Origin: Sphingobacterium alkalisoli
GTDB lineage: Bacteria; Bacteroidota; Bacteroidia; Sphingobacteriales; Sphingobacteriaceae
DNA length: 64,000 nt
Assembly: GCF_005049105.1 (NCBI RefSeq)
Contig: NZ_SUKA01000007.1
Span: 124,001-188,000 of the forward strand
Reading direction: 5' to 3'
Below are positions 36,423-45,377 of the stretch, piece after piece. The translations under genes were made by a program, and so were the position numbers. The notes beneath the pieces were generated by a model. That model ran no database searches. It was not told where the DNA came from and saw only the letters and a program-made list of their open reading frames with translations. Positions within the stretch are counted from its first letter, which is position 1. The number at the start of each line of letters is the position of its first letter.

Positions 36423-36866
36423 TTAACTCCCACTAGCACTCCATTGTTCCCCTATCCATGCCGGGATCTTTTGTCCCAGGTCACGCATTAATATCTCCTG
36501 AAGGCGGAGCGATTCCGCCGTCTTAGTCTTACTGTACCACTTCTTAGGCGCACGGCTCACATACGACACATTCGCGCCATACGCACGCGCACCCACCGTA
36601 TTCGCGCGGTTCGTTTTACGTTCATACGCTTTCACGCCATTACCCACACCCATATCGATAAAACGGCCATACATCGCAAATTTAATCATCACCGCGCCAA
36701 CATCACCGCCGTTCATTTCCAGCATCCGCGTAAAGCTTCGGAACAAAGCACCCGTAACACCTATCTTCTTTTTATTCAATTGCTCCTGAAAACGTTCAAC
36801 CGCGTACCGCGCCCAGTCGCTAACCGTCTGCCGTGGCACCAAATTCATTAAATCCTGATCCGTCAT
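36423..36866 (-). CDS. Phage tail/connector protein, 147 aa
   Basis: A basic protein whose pattern (WARYAVERFQEQLNKKKIGVTGALFRSF; MYGRFIDMGVGNG; APKKWYSKTK) resembles HK97 gp10-like or related neck proteins with a conserved central GxFxDMGVG segment. It lies directly after the tape measure gene in transcription order, 29 bp away. Placement in the neck or tail tip is inferred. Confidence 0.55.
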   Translation of the reverse strand: MTDQDLMNLVPRQTVSDWARYAVERFQEQLNKKKIGVTGALFRSFTRMLEMNGGDVGAVMIKFAMYGRFIDMGVGNGVKAYERKTNRANTVGARAYGANVSYVSRAPKKWYSKTKTAESLRLQEILMRDLGQKIPAWIGEQWSASGS

Positions 36867-36895
36867 AAGTCTAAAATCTAATATCTCACATCTAA

Positions 36896-39800
36896 TTACG
36901 CATTCGCCCGATTACGGATCCGCGCCACATCCTCCGCATGATCCTCCATTAACCGATTAGAAATCACAACTGGCTTTGGATTATCCATTTTATCAATCAG
37001 CTCCTTAAGCAGTAATTCTACACCACTATTGTCCACAGGATCACCACCATTCACATTCACGATCGGCGCTGGCAAACTCATCGTTGTGCTACGTTGCGAT
37101 CGTTCAGCCTCAATCGCTGCTGGGTTCAACTGGATCCGCGCGCCATTACGACGCTGCGAGTTATAAAGCAGTGCATCTACGATCTCCCTATTATTCGCAT
37201 ACGTATTGCGGGAAAGAATCGGTTCACCACCTTCAATATTTCCCAACACCTTACGTCCGCTAACCAAATTAATACCACCCTGTGCATGCGACGGACCATC
37301 AGGAATAAAACCACCCTTCGCAAATTGCGGTGGTTTCTGTGAAGCAATTACAGCGATTTGCGCAGCACCGGCAATACCAGCGATACCAGCTAGGATAAAG
37401 TTTGGCAACGCCTTCGTGACCGCCAGTGCCGTATTGATCACGGCCGAAAGAAGATCCGCTTTTTTCTGTGCCTTCCACGCCTTTAATTTTTCAGCCTTTT
37501 GAAGCTTATCGTATTTGTCGTTTATGGCTTGCTTTTGCTTTTCCGTCAAATTTTTAGCCGATAGTTCCCTATCCCGGTCCGCATTTATCTGCGAAAGACG
37601 TTCCTGCGATTCAGCTGCTATATTATTAGATATAATGGAAAATGTTGCGTCCGCTATTGTCTGCGCTACATCCAGCGCCATTTGCTTGCGTTCCTCGTTC
37701 GCTTGCCGCTTTATTTCTGTTATTTCAGCCTCCCGATTTGCTTCATAAGCATTTATGACCTCTTTGAACGCTTCCGTTTCCTGAATTTCCGCACTATTCT
37801 TTTCTTTAAGTAGCTCAATCTCCCGGTTATATTTCAGATTAATATCGTTGATGCGCTGTGTACGTTTATTGATAGAAAACTTTTCGTGATCCTCTTCCAG
37901 CTTCTGCTTAACCTTAGCCAACCGTTCCGCCTCCCGGATCTCCGCGTCGCCCAGTTCACGCGCACGCTCCAACGCGATCGTAGCTTGCATCGCTTCACTA
38001 TCGCCCGCATCTTTCAATAGCTTATCGTAATAATTGTTAATCCGGATCCGGTCTTGATCCAATTCAGATTGCAATTTCTTACCCATTTGATCGCGTAGCG
38101 TCGTGATCGAATTCATCAAATCCTCTTCCTGCTTCAATCGTAGAGCATCCAATGCGGCATCTTTATCCGTGTTTAGTTTCTTTATCTGTTCATCCGCCTT
38201 TGCTTTGTCTGCTTCCAATGCACCTTCCTTCGATTTAAACTCTTTAAACTTGTCAATCTTCTTTTGATAATCAAGATCCAGCTGTGCAATCTGCTTATCG
38301 TACTTATCCATCTGATCGATCAGCTGCTGTGCCGCAAACAATTCTTCCTCCTTTAAAAGCTTTTCAAAATGTTCCTTAGCTTGCTTTTCAATACGTTCTT
38401 GCTTTTCCTTTTCCCGTTTTTCTTTCGCGATATCGGATTTTGACTTCTTACCACCACCTCCAGTAGCTGTACCATCTTCCGCATTATTCAGCGCTTTCAG
38501 TTTTTTCGTCAACGAATCAATAGCTGCTTCCGATTCTTTAAACTGCTGTGCGCTTAGATTTCCGGATCCCTGGCTTTCCTTAATTTCCTTTATTCGCTTT
38601 TCAATTGCTTCCACATTTTCCAGTACAGCCTTAGAATGTTCTCGCATCGAAGTAGTATCAAAGGCCACGTTCGAACTATCGCCCATTTGTTTGAGGGAAT
38701 AGTCAATAGCATAGATATCGTCTGTTACTTTTTTTAACAGATCTCTTTTTGCAATCAACTCCTCATTCGATAAATCACGCGTGATCATAGAACCGCCGCC
38801 TCCTCCCATACCTACACCGCCTTGAAACTCCGTTACCTTTTTTGATTCCAATTCACGTTTCAATTGCTCCGCGTGATCTTCTTTCCGCTTCTTTGCAATC
38901 TTACCTTCTTCAATTGCCGTTTTGTTAACTATAGAAAGGTATCGCTCATGTGCAGCGATATTACCGCGTAGCGTATCTGTATTTATCGATAAAGCATTCC
39001 CGTATGCATCGACCTCCGTTACAGCAATTGGCCATGCTTCTGACAGCTTTACGATGATCTTCTGCAATTCGACGTGCTCATCTTTATTTAGTTCCCCTTT
39101 TTTAGTAAGTTCATCGTATCGGGTAATAAGTGGGTCAAGGTTTTCAGTCAGCGTTTTAAGTTCACTTTCAGCTTTCATCCACTCGTCACGAGCCTTTTCA
39201 AATTCGGTTCGATTGTCAACTAAAGCTCCTGTGACTTCGGTCATCCATATCCTAAACCCACTATGCTCCCAAAGTTGATTTATCCGATTCCAGATCTTTT
39301 CGAGATTCGCAGCAAGATTGGTGTTCACCGTATTAAATTCATCTAAAACGGATGTTCCCTCGTCAAACGCTGCGCTTGATGTTTCCAAGCGCGTACGAAC
39401 CAAATCAATATTATCGGCCATTGCACCCAAAGCGGCAACGCCCCTACCACCGGACACTTCTAAAATACCCATGTTTGTAGCCAGTGCCTGCACACCACCA
39501 CCGGCAGTCTTAGAATTTTCCAGTACGCGCAATAGCGCCTCATTCGCATCGTTCAACAAAAGATCTGCAAATTCCTTAACACTCATTTTTGCGATTTTTG
39601 CGAATTTTGGAATATCGGAACCCAATCCAACGATAAATTGCCCGATCGCCGTAGACGAGGATTCCATGGACTGACCCAATTCATCCATCACAGCACCGTA
39701 AGCCAGCACAGTAGGCAAAGAAATATTAGCCGCTGGAGCTACACCCGCCAGGCGCTGCGCAAAGTCAATCAGATTCTTTTCAGCTGCCGTACCTTCCGCA

Positions 39801-40498
39801 CCCAATGTGTTGATCGCGGATCCCACCTTAAGCAAAGCATCCTCTAATTCAAACTGATCCCCCAGCTTGAAGATGTTGACCAGCTTACCCAGCGAGTTTA
39901 CAGCCTCTTCTACACCGCCTAGATCCTCACCCAGCGCAACCCCGATTTTATCCGCCGCACGTACAAATCCTTCCACATCCTTTTCCGATGAGTAACCCAG
40001 TTTACCCGCGACCTGCGCCAAACCAAGCAACTGGAGGTTAGCCGTCCGGGTATCCATCTTTTTGAATTTCTCATTCAGACGATCCACGGCATCTTCCGTC
40101 AGTCCAGTCGTTTTTTGAACGCCGGCAAAACTATCGGATAGCTCCGCATTTTTCGTAATAGCCGTTTTTATTCCATTCGTGATCCCGTAAAACACACCCG
40201 CAACCGATAATCCGGCTACAGCCTGCTTAGCTAGGTCTTTCATTTGATTGCCAAAAGAATTCACATTATCCTTTGCGCCGGCAATCTCTTTGCGCGCATC
40301 CTCCCAGGCTTTTTTCACCTTTTGGATATCGGCAACCTTTTGGCGGTACAATGCAGGATTGTCCGCCTCTTTCATATTATTGATCTCCGTATTAAGTTTA
40401 TAATACGTATCCCGTAGCTCCTTTACTGATGTTTTGGCTTGGTTATTATCAATAACCAATTTTAACACACTCTCCGTATCCGTCCTCACCTTCGCCAT
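36896..40498 (-). CDS. Tail tape measure protein
   Basis: At 1200 aa, this protein sets tail length (about 180 nm by the usual 0.15 nm per residue rule). The N-terminus has long coiled coils, then a conserved tape-measure core (about residues 90-390; VAGVFYGITNGIKTA, QKTTGLTEDAVDRLNEKFKKM, LGQSMESSSTAIGQFIVGLG), very long charged coiled coils (600-990), a hydrophobic segment with repeated Ala/Ile (about 1010-1060), and a C-terminal region with AKGGFIPDGPSHAQGGI, typical of the family. First gene of the P4 unit, with a leaderless start. Confidence 0.93.
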   Translation of the reverse strand: MAKVRTDTESVLKLVIDNNQAKTSVKELRDTYYKLNTEINNMKEADNPALYRQKVADIQKVKKAWEDARKEIAGAKDNVNSFGNQMKDLAKQAVAGLSVAGVFYGITNGIKTAITKNAELSDSFAGVQKTTGLTEDAVDRLNEKFKKMDTRTANLQLLGLAQVAGKLGYSSEKDVEGFVRAADKIGVALGEDLGGVEEAVNSLGKLVNIFKLGDQFELEDALLKVGSAINTLGAEGTAAEKNLIDFAQRLAGVAPAANISLPTVLAYGAVMDELGQSMESSSTAIGQFIVGLGSDIPKFAKIAKMSVKEFADLLLNDANEALLRVLENSKTAGGGVQALATNMGILEVSGGRGVAALGAMADNIDLVRTRLETSSAAFDEGTSVLDEFNTVNTNLAANLEKIWNRINQLWEHSGFRIWMTEVTGALVDNRTEFEKARDEWMKAESELKTLTENLDPLITRYDELTKKGELNKDEHVELQKIIVKLSEAWPIAVTEVDAYGNALSINTDTLRGNIAAHERYLSIVNKTAIEEGKIAKKRKEDHAEQLKRELESKKVTEFQGGVGMGGGGGSMITRDLSNEELIAKRDLLKKVTDDIYAIDYSLKQMGDSSNVAFDTTSMREHSKAVLENVEAIEKRIKEIKESQGSGNLSAQQFKESEAAIDSLTKKLKALNNAEDGTATGGGGKKSKSDIAKEKREKEKQERIEKQAKEHFEKLLKEEELFAAQQLIDQMDKYDKQIAQLDLDYQKKIDKFKEFKSKEGALEADKAKADEQIKKLNTDKDAALDALRLKQEEDLMNSITTLRDQMGKKLQSELDQDRIRINNYYDKLLKDAGDSEAMQATIALERARELGDAEIREAERLAKVKQKLEEDHEKFSINKRTQRINDINLKYNREIELLKEKNSAEIQETEAFKEVINAYEANREAEITEIKRQANEERKQMALDVAQTIADATFSIISNNIAAESQERLSQINADRDRELSAKNLTEKQKQAINDKYDKLQKAEKLKAWKAQKKADLLSAVINTALAVTKALPNFILAGIAGIAGAAQIAVIASQKPPQFAKGGFIPDGPSHAQGGINLVSGRKVLGNIEGGEPILSRNTYANNREIVDALLYNSQRRNGARIQLNPAAIEAERSQRSTTMSLPAPIVNVNGGDPVDNSGVELLLKELIDKMDNPKPVVISNRLMEDHAEDVARIRNRANA

Positions 40499-40503
40499 AA
40501 AAC

Positions 40504-40539
40504 AAAAATGTCCTTTCTACACGGCGGTAGAAAGGACAT
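40504..40539 (-). promoter_or_regulatory. Phage late promoter P4, with palindromic upstream box
   Basis: TGTCCTTT (40532-40539), 20 nt, CATTTTTG (40504-40511), ATG after 5 nt. The box is half of a perfect inverted repeat: its mirror image lies at 40510-40517, giving 12-bp arms with a 6-nt loop. Confidence 0.82.
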
Positions 40540-40561
40540 GAAAAGACAGGGAAAGCGCTAT

Positions 40562-41068
40562 TTATTTTCTCCGAATCCCGAAATACCAAAGGATCCCCAA
40601 CACAAAGATTAATGCACCTACCACGCCGAAGATAATGCCACGTCCGCTAGCTTCGCTCACAGTCGATTTATCGGCTACATATGCCTTACTTTCTTCTTTT
40701 ACACGCAGATCACTTTCCTTTGCATACTCAAAATTCGATTGCCGAAATGCCTCCGCTATCCGTTCCGTATCGATATCGTTTTTCTGCTTACCATTATACT
40801 TCACATTGCCTTTAGCCCGCAGATTGCCATCCTTATCAATCGATATCTCATCCGCAGTTAGAACGTGCGTAGCTTCCGATTTATCCGTCGTGACCGATGT
40901 TTCCTTAGAATTATCCGATTCTTGCTTAGCACCCGTTTCCTTCGTATTATCCGATTTTTCGATCTCGTACGACTGTTTTGCGACGAACTTTTCCTTTGTG
41001 GACTTTTTAAACAATCCGCACCCGTTAATTAAGGCGCAGATCGTTATCAATATTAGTAGATTTTTCAT
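40562..41068 (-). CDS. Unimolecular spanin (u-spanin) candidate
   Basis: The protein has the two-membrane layout of u-spanins such as phage T1 gp11: a lipobox (LINGC, Cys 17) for the outer membrane at the N-terminus, a long hydrophilic periplasmic stretch rich in Lys/Glu/Ser/Thr (about 20-140), and one C-terminal transmembrane helix (about 144-164) with a positive tail. Such proteins fuse or disrupt the outer membrane in the last lysis step. It is the last gene of the lysis cassette and overlaps the preceding gene by 44 bp. Confidence 0.75.
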   Translation of the reverse strand: MKNLLILITICALINGCGLFKKSTKEKFVAKQSYEIEKSDNTKETGAKQESDNSKETSVTTDKSEATHVLTADEISIDKDGNLRAKGNVKYNGKQKNDIDTERIAEAFRQSNFEYAKESDLRVKEESKAYVADKSTVSEASGRGIIFGVVGALIFVLGILWYFGIRRK

Positions 41069-41456
41069 TTTGCTCTATTGCTTGACGTAATAACCGGCAC
41101 TCTTCGCGGAGTGCTTCCAATTCAATTTTCTGATCATGAAAAAGCAGCTGAAAGTTGGCGTATTCCTCCCGTACAGCGATCAACTCCTTTTTAGTCGTGT
41201 TTTCCCCTTCGATGGCCATCTTAAGCTTTTCCTTTAGCGCTTGAATAACACCATCCGACGCAATCAATTGCTTTTCCAATCGCTCCGCAATATCTTCCGA
41301 CATCTCCAGCACTTTTTTCGCGTTATCGACAATGCCGCCATCCGTTTCCACCGATTCCTTTTTCTTACCGCGGACGTACACCCAAACCGTACTGATCAAC
41401 CCAACTAACGCACCCCACAAGTTTGGAAGCACGTATTCCTGTAAAAACTGTTCCAT
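41025..41456 (-). CDS. Holin-like membrane protein with coiled coil, 143 aa
   Basis: One transmembrane helix near the N-terminus (about 11-29, LWGALVGLISTVWVYVRG) followed by a basic turn and a long coiled coil (about 45-130). Position between the amidase and the spanin, with start/stop overlap (TAATG) to the amidase, makes it the best holin candidate; one TM plus coiled coil also fits an inner-membrane lysis accessory. Function is inferred from context. Confidence 0.6.
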   Translation of the reverse strand: MEQFLQEYVLPNLWGALVGLISTVWVYVRGKKKESVETDGGIVDNAKKVLEMSEDIAERLEKQLIASDGVIQALKEKLKMAIEGENTTKKELIAVREEYANFQLLFHDQKIELEALREECRLLRQAIEQNEKSTNIDNDLRLN

Positions 41457-42001
41457 TACCCGACCCTCGCTATACAGATCCGTGCAATCTCATCCGCCGC
41501 CCAGTGCTTCCAGTCCTCATGGTTTGCCATGTCGGTCGGGTTAGAAATAAATCCAACCTCCAACAATGCGCTGGATGCCTTCGTGTGCAAAATACCCAAC
41601 CGTTTACGATTCGAAAGAACTTCCGATCGTACACCACGGTTCGGAATCCGCAGAATCGTAGATACAAACTCCACGATATCTTTTCCAAATGATTTGGACT
41701 TGTCACGCGCACCATCTGCCACAAACACCGTCGCCCCCGAAGCTTTCGGCGATGCCGCCGCATCAAAGTGAACATCCAGCAAGTAATCATCCGCCGTCGC
41801 TACTGCGTTAACCTTAGCGATCACCTGCGTCAGGGTATCCCTATCATCATCAATCCACAAAATAGTACCGGGCGATAACTGGCGGATCCGCGTCGCGATC
41901 AGATCCCGCATTTCAATCGTCAGTTTGTTTTCCTGATACCCATTACCACTAGCGCCCGGATCCTTCAAATGATGCCCCGCTATTAAAAAAATTACCCCCA
42001 T
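41456..42001 (-). CDS. Endolysin, N-acetylmuramoyl-L-alanine amidase (Amidase_3)
   Basis: A 181-aa zinc amidase. Zinc and catalytic positions of the AmiC-like fold are visible: His 10 in IAGHHLKDPG, Glu 24 in GYQENKL, a His in LDVHFDAA, and the late catalytic Glu in LLEVGFISNPTD. It cleaves the amide bond between muramic acid and L-alanine at lysis. There is no signal peptide, so release depends on a holin. Translationally coupled to the downstream membrane protein. Confidence 0.92.
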   Translation of the reverse strand: MGVIFLIAGHHLKDPGASGNGYQENKLTIEMRDLIATRIRQLSPGTILWIDDDRDTLTQVIAKVNAVATADDYLLDVHFDAAASPKASGATVFVADGARDKSKSFGKDIVEFVSTILRIPNRGVRSEVLSNRKRLGILHTKASSALLEVGFISNPTDMANHEDWKHWAADEIARICIARVG

Positions 42002-42031
42002 ATCACCCTCACATTTTAAATTAATATTCCC

Positions 42032-42982
42032 CTACATCAGGTACACATTCGAATCCGCATCATTAAATCCCTCCATAGGATAGATCACCTTTTCGCCATA
42101 CAACGGAAAATGCGTTGCATTAGCATTCAGCCATTTTTTAGCCGTCACCATATTACTTTCGCCAGTGGTGGTCAATTTCACCATCAGACTATTTAAATTT
42201 CGTTGTGTCGGGAAAGATTGCCCCTCAATATTATCCGAATTACTTCCCAACGCCGTCACCGAAGATTGGTATACCCCCGAATCCGATACCTGAACCATCC
42301 GATACGGGATCGATTCCGACAAAGCCAGCGGACCTATGATCCGGAGCCAGTAACGTACAAGCTTCTTTTCGATTTCGGAAAGTCCACCCGATAATAGTTT
42401 TGCTTTGATATCCACCACCAATAGCTCCCCGAAATTAGACCCCAGCATATCATCCTCCACAAAAGCGATTTGCGGTTTGATCACCTGGAATAAATCCGAC
42501 GAAATCGATAGCCCTGCAAAAGATGAGAATTCAGTGGACGAATGAAAGAGCGTATTCAAATACAATCGGCGTTCACTCGATCCGCCCCAAATCGGAAAGT
42601 CCACTTTTTTACTTTCCATAATGGAGATCAGCTGTTCGAAAGCCGTCCAGCCGCGTTCCTTCGCATCACGACGAAACATCAGTAACTTCTTATCCGATGC
42701 CGGCAATTTCTTATCCGTTTTAGAAACGTGGATACCCGAATCGGAGATCTGTACCGCCCCACTACTGGAATACTTATCCAGCGTTAAATTCACGATCGCC
42801 CGGCGCATCGCATCCAGTGCAGTAGGATTCGCCAATATTTCCGGCGCTGAAGCTTCACCCACGATCACCAACAGCGCGTGTTCCATTTCTTTTAGAAAGC
42901 TTAGCAAACTTTCGATGCTAAAATCAACCGTTACCGCGCTGCACGCATCCTTTATATGATCATCATTGGTTACAAACAACAT
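42032..42982 (-). CDS. Phage head/connector-region protein, 316 aa
   Basis: An alpha-rich soluble protein with no catalytic motif. Segments such as NPTALDAMRRAIVNLTL, RDAKERGWTAFEQLISIME and FPLYGEKVIYPMEGFNDADSNVYLM recall a family of Bacteroidota phage proteins annotated as DUF6712; I make that link tentatively. Located after the portal and before the lysis genes. Possible head-tail connector. Confidence 0.6.
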   Translation of the reverse strand: MLFVTNDDHIKDACSAVTVDFSIESLLSFLKEMEHALLVIVGEASAPEILANPTALDAMRRAIVNLTLDKYSSSGAVQISDSGIHVSKTDKKLPASDKKLLMFRRDAKERGWTAFEQLISIMESKKVDFPIWGGSSERRLYLNTLFHSSTEFSSFAGLSISSDLFQVIKPQIAFVEDDMLGSNFGELLVVDIKAKLLSGGLSEIEKKLVRYWLRIIGPLALSESIPYRMVQVSDSGVYQSSVTALGSNSDNIEGQSFPTQRNLNSLMVKLTTTGESNMVTAKKWLNANATHFPLYGEKVIYPMEGFNDADSNVYLM

Positions 42983-42983
42983 A

Positions 42984-43478
42984 TTATTTTATTTTTCTAC
43001 GTTTCCACTCCGCACGTTGCGCTTTTAATAACTTCCTTCGTTCCCCCCACATAAGCCTATCGTTAACATGTGTAATAATTATTTGTAATGATTTCTTAAT
43101 TTCTTTACGGACATCCGTTAAATCGAAATCTCCACCCCATGGACGGTAGTCGAGATTAAATAATTGAGGAGCGGTGAAGGTCGGAAAAGAGACCCCCGCA
43201 CGCATGGCAAATGGATCCACGTTTTCAATAGGCGCACCCTTTGGTATAAAAGTTCCAACACCATATATGCGATGAAAATATGTTCTTACCACAGCATCGT
43301 AATCCAATCCCTCGTCAATAATGATTGTCGAGATATCGCGTCCCTGCAATGTACCCCTATAACTATAATCACCTCTTAACCAAGGTAAGAACTTATTTTC
43401 GACGGGATTAATAGGTTTGATCACCCAATCCGCGGGTATCAAGCAAGCTTGTGGTTCTTCTGCTGTTGGTTTATTCAT
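42984..43478 (-). CDS. Phage protein of unknown function, 164 aa
   Basis: Starts 16 bp after the portal stop and ends 1 bp before the 316-aa gene. Acidic N-terminal half with many Pro and aromatic residues, and a very basic C-terminus (ERRKLLKAQRAEWKRRKIK), which could bind DNA or RNA. No recognised domain. Conserved spacing supports a real gene in the portal unit (P5). Confidence 0.65.
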   Translation of the reverse strand: MNKPTAEEPQACLIPADWVIKPINPVENKFLPWLRGDYSYRGTLQGRDISTIIIDEGLDYDAVVRTYFHRIYGVGTFIPKGAPIENVDPFAMRAGVSFPTFTAPQLFNLDYRPWGGDFDLTDVRKEIKKSLQIIITHVNDRLMWGERRKLLKAQRAEWKRRKIK

Positions 43479-43494
43479 ATCTTAATACTTAATA

Positions 43495-44832
43495 CTAATT
43501 CACTACTTCATTCGCAGTTTGATGGTTTTTGTCCAGCGTTTCCAGTTCGATTTCAGTCGTTTTAAAGCAAAGCCCAGGATACTTAGCAAGCCATCCGTTA
43601 TATTCAGCGATAAAATAAAGAGGTTCTAAGATCACATCACGGTATGGTTGCAATAATGCCACATAGATATTAAAAGCCATACGCTTATCCGATCCACCTC
43701 CGCCGCCCAGCTTCTTCCCCGGTCCGTCACCCACGAGCGTAGGATCTACACCCAGTGCACGCATTAAATGCTCCGAAGCTTCGCGACTATCTTCTAAGTG
43801 ATTACCGTCAAGTTTCAATTGCTCTACCGGCTTAATCTCCCATCCGGGCAATGGCTTACCATTATGATCGTAGACGATTTCTGCCAATATGGTTTTGCCC
43901 GCATTATCAGCACCCGTCAGCTGGTCATTGATTTCCTTAACCTTCGCTTTCTTAATCGCCGTTTTATCTTCCGGGCTCTTTTTCCCCCAATCTTTATATG
44001 CATTCGGCCAATAGTCCGCAGGGATATAGAGAATATGCGTTACCGATAACATCCGTTTCATTACCGAAACTTTTGTTTTCGGGATATTTTTAGCGATATC
44101 GTACCACCCCGACGCTAAGAAACCGTTCCATTTTGCCAGCTGGTAATAATTATGACCCGGACTAGGATAGGATATCGGGTATACAAAAGATTTTGCCTTA
44201 GAGTTCCGAACCTCATCAATACTCGTATTTGAGTATGGATCTATTACATCGTAAGTAATAGTTTCCTTATCTTTTGCTTTTGCTTCCGGCCAGTTTGCGT
44301 TTACAAAACATTTAAGTATACGCCCCTTAGCATCCATTTTTGACCATCGGCAATGCGATGCATCCTGCGTGCCCAGGTAAGCGATTGTTTTTTCGTCTAT
44401 CGATTTAATCAATTCGGGAAATACATTCCAAAACCAAAAGAAATCCACCGCCGCTTCGCGCATATAGCGCTTAAATCGTCTATCTTGTAAAAAGGCATCG
44501 ATATCCGCATCGCCCACAGCCTTCAAAGCCCATTCGCCTTTTTCCGAATCAAAGAAACGCTGCATAGCCGAAACTTCGCGACCCTGTAACGCTCGTGACT
44601 GCCAATCCATTAATGGAACCAGTTCTGTACTCAGTTTCGCAGCTTCGATTATTTTTTGCGGAAAATCGTTTTCTTCCCCCCAGTTTGCAATCTCGCTTTG
44701 ATCCTGTTCTTTTTTAACCGGACTAGCTGGAGGCGCAGATAATGGGGCTACATTCGTAGGCCCCATATCTACCAGCACTCGCCCCTCACAAATCAACGCA
44801 TGTTGATCGCCCACATATTCAACCTCACTCAT
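43495..44832 (-). CDS. Portal protein (inferred)
   Basis: The 445-aa product follows terminase in the late map and has portal-like features: an N-terminal clip/wing region with many helices, a central FVYPISYPSPGHNYYQLAKWNGF stretch, and a long C-terminal helix set with KKLGGGGGSDKRMAFNIYVALLQPYRDVILEPL, which resembles the stem/crown end of portals. Length fits phage portals (400-550 aa). No sequence signature is decisive, so the call rests on size, helix pattern and location. Confidence 0.7.
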   Translation of the reverse strand: MSEVEYVGDQHALICEGRVLVDMGPTNVAPLSAPPASPVKKEQDQSEIANWGEENDFPQKIIEAAKLSTELVPLMDWQSRALQGREVSAMQRFFDSEKGEWALKAVGDADIDAFLQDRRFKRYMREAAVDFFWFWNVFPELIKSIDEKTIAYLGTQDASHCRWSKMDAKGRILKCFVNANWPEAKAKDKETITYDVIDPYSNTSIDEVRNSKAKSFVYPISYPSPGHNYYQLAKWNGFLASGWYDIAKNIPKTKVSVMKRMLSVTHILYIPADYWPNAYKDWGKKSPEDKTAIKKAKVKEINDQLTGADNAGKTILAEIVYDHNGKPLPGWEIKPVEQLKLDGNHLEDSREASEHLMRALGVDPTLVGDGPGKKLGGGGGSDKRMAFNIYVALLQPYRDVILEPLYFIAEYNGWLAKYPGLCFKTTEIELETLDKNHQTANEVVN

Positions 44833-44837
44833 CCCAT

Positions 44838-45140
44838 CTATTGCGTTAATAACATCCCATTAAACTTTATCACCAAATGCGGGTGGATTGTCGTAATCCG
44901 ATCACTGTTTTTATGACGTATATTCCGCGTCATGTTTGCAAAGTGATTCGGATTACGCGCTTTATCCCTTTTCGAAGGACCACCCACAAAAACGGCTTCA
45001 TCATATGTGATTTTCTTCCCTCCAGTATCCTTCTTAAGATCTGCTGTCACGAATGTGAGCGAAAACGGGATCAGTTCCCTGTCCTGTCCGCGCATCATCA
45101 TCGTATTCAGCATATCCTTCACACTTATGAAACTATCCAT
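44838..45140 (-). CDS. Phage protein of unknown function, 100 aa
   Basis: First gene of the P5 unit. The start is set at ATG 45138-45140, 3 nt after the P5 -7 box; a TTG two codons upstream lies in the box itself. The small protein has a basic C-terminal half (NMTRNIRHKNSDRITTIHPHLVIKFN). It precedes the portal gene by 5 bp. No family recognised. Confidence 0.65.
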   Translation of the reverse strand: MDSFISVKDMLNTMMMRGQDRELIPFSLTFVTADLKKDTGGKKITYDEAVFVGGPSKRDKARNPNHFANMTRNIRHKNSDRITTIHPHLVIKFNGMLLTQ

Positions 45141-45143
45141 AAT

Positions 45144-45179
45144 CAAAGATGCCTATACGTGCATGGCTAAGAAAGGACA
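45144..45179 (-). promoter_or_regulatory. Phage late promoter P5
   Basis: TGTCCTTT (45172-45179), 20 nt, CATCTTTG (45144-45151), ATG after 3 nt. Drives the portal and lysis unit. The remaining intergenic DNA to 45377 shows no gene. Confidence 0.82.
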
Positions 45180-45377
45180 CCCCACAAAAGGAAAGTAAAT
45201 CCTACGCAAAACATTCCAGTGAAAAAACACACAATTCATTTATTACCAAAATCTTACCTCGAAAATCGACAAAACACTTCGCAGGTGACAGACAGATGAC
45301 CCCGCCACGCACTATCCTTAAGGGAAAGTAAAGAGCAAAAAAAAGACGATATATGAAACGCCTCCGCGTGCGCTCGA

